Of a DNA stretch of 14,250 bases, positions 1 to 6,613 are shown in pieces. The position numbers and the translations under genes are program-made. How positions within the stretch are numbered: the stretch's first letter is position 1; every line of letters begins with the position of its first letter. The DNA is from Thermoanaerobaculales bacterium (GTDB lineage: Bacteria; Acidobacteriota; Thermoanaerobaculia; Thermoanaerobaculales; Sulfomarinibacteraceae): NCBI GenBank assembly GCA_029938595.1, contig JAOZUP010000053.1, positions 1 through 14,250 on the forward strand. Direction: 5' to 3'. The notes below the pieces were generated by a model. That model had not been told where the DNA came from and made no database searches. It saw nothing but the letters and a program-made list of their open reading frames with translations.

Positions 1-1
1 G

Positions 2-676
2 TGGGAGCAGGCCATTTGTCTGGTCCGCAGCCCGTGGATGATGAAGATCGCCGCGGAGGGACGGGCCAGGGGCTTTCACATACCCGCGGTCGGCATCTCG
101 CAGGGTTTTCGCGCTCATGGTTCCACGAAGAAGGCCATCAGGACTGTGGAGGATTTTCGAGGGCTCAAGATTCGCGTCCCGAACTCCCAGGAGGTCTTCC
201 ACCGGACGGAGAACGCGCTCGGCGCCAACCCGCAGGGCATCGCCCAGGCCGAGACCTACTCGGCTCTTAGAACCGGGGTTGTCGACGGGACAACCGCGCC
301 GCCGTCAGATCTGTGGGACAGGCGGCAATACGAGGTCCTGCGGTGGATCACCATCGACACGCACGCCACGGGACCCGATCCCCTGATGGTCAATCTCGCG
401 TGGTATCAACGGCTCCCCGCGGACCTCAGGCAAATTTTCGACGAGGTGGCTCGAGAGACCATGGCGTACAGCGACGAGCTCTACTCGAAGAGCGAGCAGG
501 AGATCATCGCAAATCTCGGTGAGCACGTCGAGATTATCCGCCCCACCCCAGCCGTTCGAGCCCAGATGAGAGTGCACACCAAACCGGTCTACGACTTCTT
601 CGTTACCCGCGGTGACTACAGCTGGGATGACATCAACGCGGCCGTTGCAGCGTCTCGGGGCTGCAGTCCGGAGTAG
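2..676 (+). CDS. dctP: TRAP transporter substrate-binding protein, DctP family (5' truncated)
   Basis: This is the periplasmic binding subunit of a TRAP transporter, which captures an organic or sugar acid and hands it to the DctQM membrane pair. The reading frame is open from base 2, so the gene starts outside the window; 224 C-terminal residues are visible and the ATG at 38 is internal. Family landmarks are the VEDFRGLKIRVP segment (visible residues 49-60), whose Arg58 matches the conserved arginine that binds the substrate carboxylate, and the later GANPQGIAQAETYSALRTG stretch followed by VVDG (residues 74-95). The C-terminal helical part (about 140-215) looks like a normal DctP end. The stop lies 3 nt before dctQ, so the three transporter genes form one unit. 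Family assignment is firm. The substrate is not readable from sequence alone, but the downstream dehydrogenase and isomerase suggest a sugar acid. Confidence 0.93.
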   Translation, partial: WEQAICLVRSPWMMKIAAEGRARGFHIPAVGISQGFRAHGSTKKAIRTVEDFRGLKIRVPNSQEVFHRTENALGANPQGIAQAETYSALRTGVVDGTTAPPSDLWDRRQYEVLRWITIDTHATGPDPLMVNLAWYQRLPADLRQIFDEVARETMAYSDELYSKSEQEIIANLGEHVEIIRPTPAVRAQMRVHTKPVYDFFVTRGDYSWDDINAAVAASRGCSPE

Positions 677-679
677 CGC

Positions 680-1177
680 ATGAAACGGTTGGAGCGCATC
701 CTCGTCCGGGCGCTCGAATTTACGTTCTGCGTCTGCTTCCTGATCATGTTCGTGCTGATAGTGACCCAGGTGGCGCTGCGCTACGGCTTGAACGAATCCA
801 TCGGCGGCGCCAATGAGCTCGCCACCATCCTCTTCGCCTACACCTCGGCATTGGGGATCGCAGTTGGCATCGCCAAACGCGATCACATGGCCATCTCCTG
901 GTTCACCGAACGGCTCCCTCCAAGGTCACGGAAGGTCATCGATGTCATCGGCTTGATCCTGTTGGCATTGATCAACATCATCATCTTTTGGTACTCGCTC
1001 CGGTGGATCGGGATCACCGGTTCCCGCATGATCTCCGTCCTCCAGGTGCCTCGCTGGACTGCCCAGATCGCGATACCCATCGGCACGGGAACCTCGGTGG
1101 TCTTCTGTTTCATCAAGCTTTGGCTCGGATTTCGAGGCGACGAAGAGCTCGGTGTTCCCTGGATGCAGGATGACTGA
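680..1177 (+). CDS. dctQ: TRAP transporter small permease, DctQ family
   Basis: This is the small integral-membrane subunit of the TRAP transporter, which partners DctM and is needed for assembly and docking of the binding protein. At 165 aa it has the usual DctQ length. Four hydrophobic segments are visible at about residues 12-34, 46-63, 87-108 and 128-149. The segment GGANELATILFAYTSALGIA followed by VGIAKRDHMAI (42-72) is the family's recognisable core: a conserved Asn-Glu, then a basic loop. The ATG at 680 lies 3 nt after the dctP stop, with a GGAG about 8 nt upstream inside the end of dctP. The 3-nt spacing on both sides implies translational coupling. Confidence 0.93.
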   Translation: MKRLERILVRALEFTFCVCFLIMFVLIVTQVALRYGLNESIGGANELATILFAYTSALGIAVGIAKRDHMAISWFTERLPPRSRKVIDVIGLILLALINIIIFWYSLRWIGITGSRMISVLQVPRWTAQIAIPIGTGTSVVFCFIKLWLGFRGDEELGVPWMQDD

Positions 1178-1180
1178 ATC

Positions 1181-2458
1181 TTGGTGATCCTGCTCCTCAG
1201 CCTCGTGGTGCTGCTTTTCCTGGGCATTCCCATCGCCTATGCGATCGGTCTTTCGTCTCTGCTCTTCTTCGCCCTCAACCACCCCGATCTCGTGCAGATC
1301 CTGCCGCAGCGCATGTTCGCCGGCTTCAACTCCTACACTCTGATCGCCCTGCCGCTCTTCATCCTCATGGGTTTCTTGATGAACGAAGCCGGAATCACGG
1401 CCCGGCTGATCAACTTCTGTCAGATGTTTGTCGGCCGTTTCCGGGGCGGTCTCGGACTCGTCAACGTGGGCGCCTCGATGATCTTCGGAGGCATTTCGGG
1501 GTCGTCCACTTCCGACACCGCATCGATCGGCTCGATCCTGATCCCGGAGATGGAACGGCGCGGCTACGATCGTCGTTTTGCCGCCGGCATCACCGTGGCC
1601 TCCTCCACCATGGGCATGATCATCCCTCCGTCGATCCCGGTGGTCCTCTATGCCGTTGTTGCGCAGGAATCGGTGGGGCAGCTTTTTCTCGGGGGTGCGA
1701 TCCCCGGGCTCATGATCGGCGTTTTTCAACTCGGTGTGGTGTTCATCATGGCCCGTCGTTACGGCTATCCGAAGGAGGACGTCCGCCCAGGTATCACAGA
1801 GATCGCCAAGGAAACCGTTCTGTCTTTGCACGTCCTGATGATGCCGGTGGTCATCGTCGGCATCGTGGTCTTCGGAATAGCCACCCCCACCGAGTCGTCC
1901 GCCATCGGGGCTCTCTATGCGGCCATAATTGGGTTTGCGTTCACCCGGCGGCTTAGATTCCCGGCCCTGTGGCGGTGTGTCAACCAAACGGTGATGATCA
2001 GCTCGAAGATCATGATTATCATCGCGCTGTCACAGCTTTACATCTATGTCCTCGCGATCGAACGGATCCCCGAAGCGATGACCAGCTATATGGTGAGCCT
2101 CGATCTGGGGCCGACGGGTTTCATGTTGATCTTCGGTCTGATCGTGCTGCTCATCGGCACCTTCATCGATGTCAGCCCCGCAATCCTGTTGCTGACGCCG
2201 ATCTTCCTGCCAACCGCCGTGGATATCGGTGTGTCGCCGGTTCAATTCGGCATCGTACTCGTTTCCGGCCTCGCGATCGGCGCTTGCTCGCCACCGGTCG
2301 GCAACTGCCTCAATGTGTGTTCAGCTGTTTCGCGATTGGGCATCGGGCCAATCTTCATCGGCGCGCTGCCCTTTCTCGCAGCCAACGTCGCGACCATGAT
2401 CTTGTGCATTCTGTTTCCGGCACTCGTTCTGTGGTTGCCGTCGGTCTTCATGGGATAG
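1181..2458 (+). CDS. dctM: TRAP transporter large permease, DctM family
   Basis: This is the large membrane subunit that carries out sodium-coupled solute transport in TRAP systems. It is 425 aa, full length for DctM, and hydrophobic throughout with about 12 membrane segments. Diagnostic stretches are LGIPIAYAIGLSS near the N-terminus, LPLFILMGFLMNEAGI, GGISGSSTSDTASIGSILIP (the conserved Gly/Ser/Thr-rich re-entrant region) and IIPPSIPVVLYA; a second such region is ISPAILLLTPIFLP-like (read VSPAILLLTPIFLP) near the C-terminal half. The start is probably TTG at 1181, 3 nt after the dctQ stop, with AGGA at 1167-1170 about 10 nt upstream. A GTG at 1184 is the next codon and equally plausible, differing by one residue. 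The 147 nt that follow, before the dehydrogenase gene, hold no recognised feature. Confidence 0.94.
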   Translation: MVILLLSLVVLLFLGIPIAYAIGLSSLLFFALNHPDLVQILPQRMFAGFNSYTLIALPLFILMGFLMNEAGITARLINFCQMFVGRFRGGLGLVNVGASMIFGGISGSSTSDTASIGSILIPEMERRGYDRRFAAGITVASSTMGMIIPPSIPVVLYAVVAQESVGQLFLGGAIPGLMIGVFQLGVVFIMARRYGYPKEDVRPGITEIAKETVLSLHVLMMPVVIVGIVVFGIATPTESSAIGALYAAIIGFAFTRRLRFPALWRCVNQTVMISSKIMIIIALSQLYIYVLAIERIPEAMTSYMVSLDLGPTGFMLIFGLIVLLIGTFIDVSPAILLLTPIFLPTAVDIGVSPVQFGIVLVSGLAIGACSPPVGNCLNVCSAVSRLGIGPIFIGALPFLAANVATMILCILFPALVLWLPSVFMG

Positions 2459-2605
2459 AGAGGACTACCGAGCATGTATGTCCGATATTCCAAACCGAGC
2501 CCGGAAAAACGAGAGGAGCAGTAGCTCACCATAAATCGGCTCCGACAGCGTTCGTGGCAGTCCTAGGCGGAAGCCGGGGCGGAGAGAAATTGAAGGAGTG
2601 GTCTG

Positions 2606-3496
2606 ATGAGAAGAGTAGGAATTATTGGTCTTGGTGACATGGGCATGGGAATGGCCCGGAACATCATCAAGGGGGGCTACCCACTTGTGGGATACGACCT
2701 CCGGGAGGCTCGCCTATTGGAGCTGGAACAAGCCGGTGGAACGCGGGCGATCAGCTGCCGGGAAGTGGGAGAGTCCAGCGACGCGGTCTTTGTAATGGTG
2801 CTCAACGGCGACCAGGTCAAGGAGGCTATTTTCGGCGACGACGGGCTCGCGGAGGGGCTGAAGCCCGGTGCGACCATCATCGTGTCGGCGACGATCCACC
2901 CCTCCGAGGTCAAGGAGCTCGTGGCTCCGGCGGCTGAAAAGGGCCTCCATCTCATCGACACGCCGGTCAGCGGCGGCAAGTCGGGCGCGAAAGATGGCGC
3001 CCTCACCCTGATGGCCGCAGCCAAGCCCGAGGTTCTCGAGGAGAACCGCGAGGTCCTGGATACGGTGTCCAAAGTGGTCTTCCACGTCGGTGAGGAGATT
3101 GGCCAGGGTCAGACGGTCAAGGCCGCCCTCCAGGCGCTGATCGGCACCACCTTCGCGGCGGTCTTTGAATCGCTCGTTCTCGGTGCCTCGGCAGGTGTCA
3201 AAGGCGAGACGATGTTCGAGGTCTTCGGTTCCAGCGGTGTCAGCAGCCCGCTCTTCAAGGGGTGCGCAAAGCTGATTATGGAAAGAAAGTTCAAAGACAC
3301 CGGCAGCCACATCGGAACCATGTACAAGGATCTCGGAATCACCATGAACATGGCCAAGGAGAACGGCGCCGCGATGTTTGCGACGGCCGCGGCCTACGAA
3401 CTCTTCCGATCCGGGATCTCGCTGTTTCCCGACGAGGACAACTGGTCCATCGTCAAGCTCCTGGAACAGATCGCCGGCACCGAAGTGACCTGGTAG
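2606..3496 (+). CDS. NAD-dependent beta-hydroxyacid dehydrogenase (HIBADH/GarR/LtnD superfamily)
   Basis: This is a cytoplasmic NAD(P)-dependent dehydrogenase of the 3-hydroxyisobutyrate / tartronate-semialdehyde / threonate family, which oxidises or reduces the hydroxyl of a small 2- or 3-hydroxy acid. It is 296 aa, normal length. An N-terminal Rossmann fold starts with GIIGLGDMGMGMA (5-17). The second strand ends in an acidic YDL (30-32), which favours NAD over NADP. The substrate loop DTPVSGGKSGAKDGAL (118-133) carries Ser122. The catalytic lysine is Lys172 in GQGQTVKAALQ, and the C-terminal KDL motif starts at Lys241. Oddly, the Asn normally three residues after the catalytic Lys (KxxN) is Leu175. 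The start is ATG 2606, with GAAGGAG 8 nt upstream. It follows the TRAP genes and precedes a sugar isomerase, suggesting it acts on the imported acid or its product. Exact substrate unknown. Confidence 0.9.
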   Translation: MRRVGIIGLGDMGMGMARNIIKGGYPLVGYDLREARLLELEQAGGTRAISCREVGESSDAVFVMVLNGDQVKEAIFGDDGLAEGLKPGATIIVSATIHPSEVKELVAPAAEKGLHLIDTPVSGGKSGAKDGALTLMAAAKPEVLEENREVLDTVSKVVFHVGEEIGQGQTVKAALQALIGTTFAAVFESLVLGASAGVKGETMFEVFGSSGVSSPLFKGCAKLIMERKFKDTGSHIGTMYKDLGITMNMAKENGAAMFATAAAYELFRSGISLFPDEDNWSIVKLLEQIAGTEVTW

Positions 3497-3530
3497 AACA
3501 CACCCGATCTTTGACAGATCGCGAGAAAGC

Positions 3531-3537
3531 AAAGGAG
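3531..3537 (+). promoter_or_regulatory. Ribosome binding site that fixes the isomerase start
   Basis: AAAGGAG lies 6 nt before the ATG at 3544. It supports 3544 over the longer open frame reaching back to 3262, which would overlap the dehydrogenase gene. Confidence 0.8.
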
Positions 3538-3543
3538 ATCATC

Positions 3544-4410
3544 ATGGCAAAATTAGGTGTCATCACGGATGGAATCAGCCGCGACCTCGAGCATGCTCTC
3601 CAGGTCATGACCGACGCGGACCTCGAGTACGCCGAGCTGCAGTTCGTCTGGGACAAAGAGGTTGGGGATTTTGACGACGACCAAATGGCCCGCGCGCTCG
3701 ATCTGGTCAAGAAATACGGCGTCAAGGTGCCCTGCATCACGCGCCACAACTTCGTCGGACTTCTGGTTGGCGAGGTGGAAGTCGGTGATCCCGCCCACCA
3801 GAAGCACATGGACGCCTTACAGCGATGCATCGACATGGCCAAGGCATTTGACACAAAGCTCGTCCGCACCATGAGCTTCCGCAAGGAGATGATCATCTTC
3901 GGTTACAACGGCGCCGAGGATTGGAACGCCAGCCGGGGAGCCTGGGACAAGCTTCAAGAGCTGCTGAAACCGGCGGTCAAACTGGCCGAAGAGAATGACA
4001 TCACCCTGGTGGTCGAGACCGGGAACAACGCAATGATAACTTCCGCCATTCTCGGGCGGAGGTTCATCGACGATATGGCGTCCGATCACCTCAAGCTCCT
4101 GTGGGATCCCGCCAACACCTTGTACTGCAACGAGGTTGTTTTCCCCGACGCTTTCGACGTCCTACGGGGCGGCTACATCGGCCACCTCCACATCAAGGAC
4201 TCCATGGTCGACATTCCCCGTGCGGCCGTCCGGCAGTGCGAGCTGGGTACGGCCCAGATGGCACCCTATCTCGAGGGCATCGCTGCGGGCCTGAAGGAAG
4301 AAAGCTACGATGGGGTGGTATCTCTCGAGAGCGTCTACCACCCGACCGGCGGCACCTACGAAGATGGGTTCCAGGCATCGATCGGTCTGTTCAAAGAGAT
4401 CTTTGGCTGA
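3544..4410 (+). CDS. Sugar (phosphate) isomerase/epimerase, TIM-barrel AP-endonuclease-2 family
   Basis: This is a metal-dependent TIM-barrel enzyme of the xylose-isomerase-like family, which includes hydroxypyruvate isomerase, 2-oxotetronate isomerase, ketose 3-epimerases and IolE/IolI-type enzymes. It is 288 aa, typical length. Probable metal and acid-base residues are Glu158 (VVETGNN), Asp188 (LLWDPANT), His214/His216 (GHLHIKD) and Glu262 (SLESVYHP), which follow the family order E...D...H...E. The gene lies 47 nt after the dehydrogenase gene and immediately before a terminator, so it is the last gene of the TRAP operon. Family knowledge: dehydrogenase plus TIM-barrel isomerase pairs (for example LtnD with OtnI) act in tetronate breakdown. 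A role in converting the dehydrogenase product is inferred; isomerase versus epimerase versus dehydratase cannot be settled here. Confidence 0.87.
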   Translation: MAKLGVITDGISRDLEHALQVMTDADLEYAELQFVWDKEVGDFDDDQMARALDLVKKYGVKVPCITRHNFVGLLVGEVEVGDPAHQKHMDALQRCIDMAKAFDTKLVRTMSFRKEMIIFGYNGAEDWNASRGAWDKLQELLKPAVKLAEENDITLVVETGNNAMITSAILGRRFIDDMASDHLKLLWDPANTLYCNEVVFPDAFDVLRGGYIGHLHIKDSMVDIPRAAVRQCELGTAQMAPYLEGIAAGLKEESYDGVVSLESVYHPTGGTYEDGFQASIGLFKEIFG

Positions 4411-4471
4411 AGTCGCCGACCGAAATGGAGACCTGCTTCGATTTTCCTCCCGATATTCGGGGCAACCTATC

Positions 4472-4500
4472 CGGCGCCGGATCTTCCGGCGCCCCTTTTT
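4472..4500 (+). terminator. Rho-independent terminator ending the TRAP operon
   Basis: A perfect inverted repeat GGCGCCGGA / TCCGGCGCC (4473-4481 with 4485-4493) encloses a 3-nt loop and is followed by CC and five T residues, then a pyrimidine-rich CTCTT. It begins 62 nt after the isomerase stop. It separates the catabolic operon from the HAD gene, whose GTG start is only 20 nt further on. Confidence 0.9.
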
Positions 4501-4519
4501 CTCTTGCGAGGTTCAGACG

Positions 4520-5131
4520 GTGACCACAGAAAGCGCATTCGACGTTCTGCTCTTCGATCTCGGCGGGGTGCTGATCGATTTTGCGGGATTCGACGAGCTG
4601 ACCCGAATGCTGCCCGATGCGCCTGATCGGGCGGAGATTCGCGATCGCTGGATCCGCTCGGAATCGGTCCAACTCTTTGAACAGGGCGACATCGCTCCAC
4701 AGCAGTTCGCCCTTGGTGTGATCGAGGAACTGCAGCTCGATCTCTCGCCTCAAACATTCCTCGCTGAGTTCGTGGACTGGGCGCGTGGACCGTACCCGGG
4801 GGCAAGGTCACTCCTCCGTCGGCTTCAGGCGACCCATCGGCTTGCCTGCCTGAGCAATTCTAACGAGCTCCACACACCGCTCCACCGCCGGAGTATCGAG
4901 CCCCTGATGGACACATATTATTTTTCAGACGAACTCGGCCTCGTCAAGCCACATCGAGAGATCTTCGACCACGTCATCCGCGATCTGGCCGTCAGCCCTC
5001 GGCGGATTGCTTTCTTCGATGACACTCCGGTCAACGTCGAGGCCGCCGAAAAGGCCGGCCTCACCGCCTTTTCAGTGGACGGCATTGTGGAGCTCGAAGC
5101 CCGGCTACAACGCCTTGGCCTGATTGAGTAA
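4520..5131 (+). CDS. HAD-superfamily hydrolase, YihX-like sugar-1-phosphate phosphatase family
   Basis: This is a cytoplasmic haloacid-dehalogenase-type phosphatase, 203 aa. Motif I is FDLGGVLID with nucleophile Asp13; the second Asp of DxD is Gly15, as in the YihX branch (FDLGNV). Motif II is LSNSNELHT (Ser112), close to YihX LSNTNRLHT. Motif III is Lys143 in GLVKPHREIF, and motif IV is FFDDTPVNVE (Asp167, Asp168). E. coli YihX hydrolyses alpha-D-glucose-1-phosphate; the same activity here is an inference. The start chosen is GTG 4520, with GAGG 8 nt upstream, because the open frame extending further upstream (to 4310) runs through the isomerase gene and the terminator. No separate promoter is evident, so it may depend on terminator read-through or a weak local promoter. 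Its TAA stop directly abuts the convergent ATPase gene. Confidence 0.85.
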   Translation: MTTESAFDVLLFDLGGVLIDFAGFDELTRMLPDAPDRAEIRDRWIRSESVQLFEQGDIAPQQFALGVIEELQLDLSPQTFLAEFVDWARGPYPGARSLLRRLQATHRLACLSNSNELHTPLHRRSIEPLMDTYYFSDELGLVKPHREIFDHVIRDLAVSPRRIAFFDDTPVNVEAAEKAGLTAFSVDGIVELEARLQRLGLIE

Positions 5132-6613
5132 TCAACCCAAAGCGAGCTCCATGATTCGCTCCTGGGTGGCCTCGGCGCGGGGTAGAACATCCTGCAAAGC
5201 CCCTTCGTGCATCACCGCGACTCGGTCGGCGAGGCCGATGAGCTCGGGCATCTCGCTGGAGATCAGCAGAATGGCAACCCCCTGATCGACCAGCTCGCCG
5301 ATGAGCTCGTAGATCTCGACCTTTGCCCCCACGTCGATGCCGCGGGTCGGTTCATCGAAGAGCAGCACCCGGCAGCGGGCCGCGATCCACCGTGCAAGCA
5401 CGACTTTCTGCTGATTGCCGCCCGACAAATCCACCGAGATCTGATCGAGCGAAGGGGTGCGGATATTGAGTCGATCCACCATGGTCTGCGCCTGCTCCCG
5501 CTCGCCGCCGAGATCGAGAACCCCGAAAACCGAGATCTCGTCGAGGCTGGTAAGGGTGATGTTTTCTCGAACCGAAAGCTGGAGCACCATCCCCTGCTGT
5601 TTGCGATCCTCTGTGAGAAACCCCAGACCGGCGGCAATGGATTCACCGGGCGTCCTGCGGACGAGTGTCTTTCCGCCCACGCGGACCGACCCTCCATCCG
5701 CGCGATCGGCCCCAAAGATGGTGCGGGCCAACTCCGTCCTTCCGGAACCCATCAGACCCGCAACCCCAAGGATCTCCCCGGCACATATTTCGAGGCTCAC
5801 AGGCTCGAGCACACCCTCTCGGGCCAGGTCTTCCACCTCGAGGACCGGATCCCCCAGGGGCACCTCGCGTTTTGGAATCTGCTCGCCGATGGTCCGGCCG
5901 ACCATCATCTGAATCAGCTCGCCGACGGTAGTCTCCTTCACAGCCCTCGTTCCGACCGTGTGTCCGTCACGCATCACGGTGACGCGATCGCCGATGGAAA
6001 AGATCTCCTTCATGCGGTGCGAGATGTAGATGACCGGCACTCCCTCGCGGCACAGGGATCGGATCACCCCGAAGAGGGCTTCGATCTCATTATCCGAGAG
6101 CGCCGCGGTGGGCTCGTCCATGACCAACAACCGGGCGTTTGTCTTGAGCGCTCGGGCGATTTCCACGAGCTGCTGCTCGGCCACCGACAGCTCTGCTACC
6201 GGAGTGTTCGGGTCCACCTCACAACCGAGCCTGTGCAGGAGATCGCGGGAGGCCCGACCCATGACATCGCTCCGGATCAGACCCCCTCGGGTGGGTTCAT
6301 GGCCCAGGAAGATGTTCTCGGCCACGGTTAGACCGGGCACCAGATTGAGCTCCTGGTGGATGATGACGAGCCCATGGCCCTCGGCTTCCATCGGGCTCTG
6401 CGGTGCGATCGGATGCCCCGAAAAGCTGATGGTCCCGGCGTCCGCCTGGTACTGGCCGCATAGCACCTTCATGAGGGTCGATTTGCCGGCGCCGTTCTCA
6501 CCCAGCAGCACGTGGACCTCACCGGGGGACACTTCCAGTGAGGCATCCTGGAGAGCCTGCACCCCGGGAAATCGCTTGCAGATCCCGCGCATTTCGAGAA
6601 GTGGCACGGTCAC
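5132..6613 (-). CDS. Sugar ABC importer ATP-binding protein, RbsA/MglA type (two ABC domains)
   Basis: This is the cytoplasmic ATPase that powers a ribose-family (carbohydrate uptake transporter-2, CUT2) importer. It is 493 aa with two tandem ABC domains, the standard RbsA layout. Domain 1 has Walker A GENGAGKST (38-46), signature LSVAEQQ (142-148), Walker B LLVMDEPTAAL (162-172) and switch His199. Domain 2 has a degenerate Walker A GLMGSGRTEL (286-295, no catalytic Lys), signature LSGGNQQK (397-404), Walker B VLLFDEPTRGID (416-427) and Ser-Ser-Glu in place of the switch His. Asymmetry of this kind is normal for the family. The start is GTG at 6613, overlapping the TGA of the permease/binding gene as GTGA. 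It is the last gene of the three-gene - strand unit and meets the HAD gene end to end with zero spacing. The family is certain, the sugar unknown. Confidence 0.95.
   Translation of the reverse strand: MTVPLLEMRGICKRFPGVQALQDASLEVSPGEVHVLLGENGAGKSTLMKVLCGQYQADAGTISFSGHPIAPQSPMEAEGHGLVIIHQELNLVPGLTVAENIFLGHEPTRGGLIRSDVMGRASRDLLHRLGCEVDPNTPVAELSVAEQQLVEIARALKTNARLLVMDEPTAALSDNEIEALFGVIRSLCREGVPVIYISHRMKEIFSIGDRVTVMRDGHTVGTRAVKETTVGELIQMMVGRTIGEQIPKREVPLGDPVLEVEDLAREGVLEPVSLEICAGEILGVAGLMGSGRTELARTIFGADRADGGSVRVGGKTLVRRTPGESIAAGLGFLTEDRKQQGMVLQLSVRENITLTSLDEISVFGVLDLGGEREQAQTMVDRLNIRTPSLDQISVDLSGGNQQKVVLARWIAARCRVLLFDEPTRGIDVGAKVEIYELIGELVDQGVAILLISSEMPELIGLADRVAVMHEGALQDVLPRAEATQERIMELALG

Noticed and set aside
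926..1987. A 353-codon - strand frame opposite dctQ/dctM
   Set aside because: The Asp/His/Glu-rich product is a complement artefact of hydrophobic membrane-protein codons.
2474..2524. A 16-codon open frame (starting MYVRYSKPS) in the gap between dctM and the dehydrogenase
   Set aside because: Too short and without a strong ribosome binding site or similarity; it could be chance.
3262..3543. Longer isomerase starting inside the dehydrogenase gene
   Set aside because: The added residues are an out-of-frame reading of the dehydrogenase. The ATG at 3544 has a strong AAAGGAG and begins the TIM barrel directly.
4310..4519. Longer HAD protein starting inside the isomerase gene
   Set aside because: The extension overlaps the isomerase coding region and the terminator. 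The HAD fold starts right after the GTG at 4520, which has a GAGG upstream.
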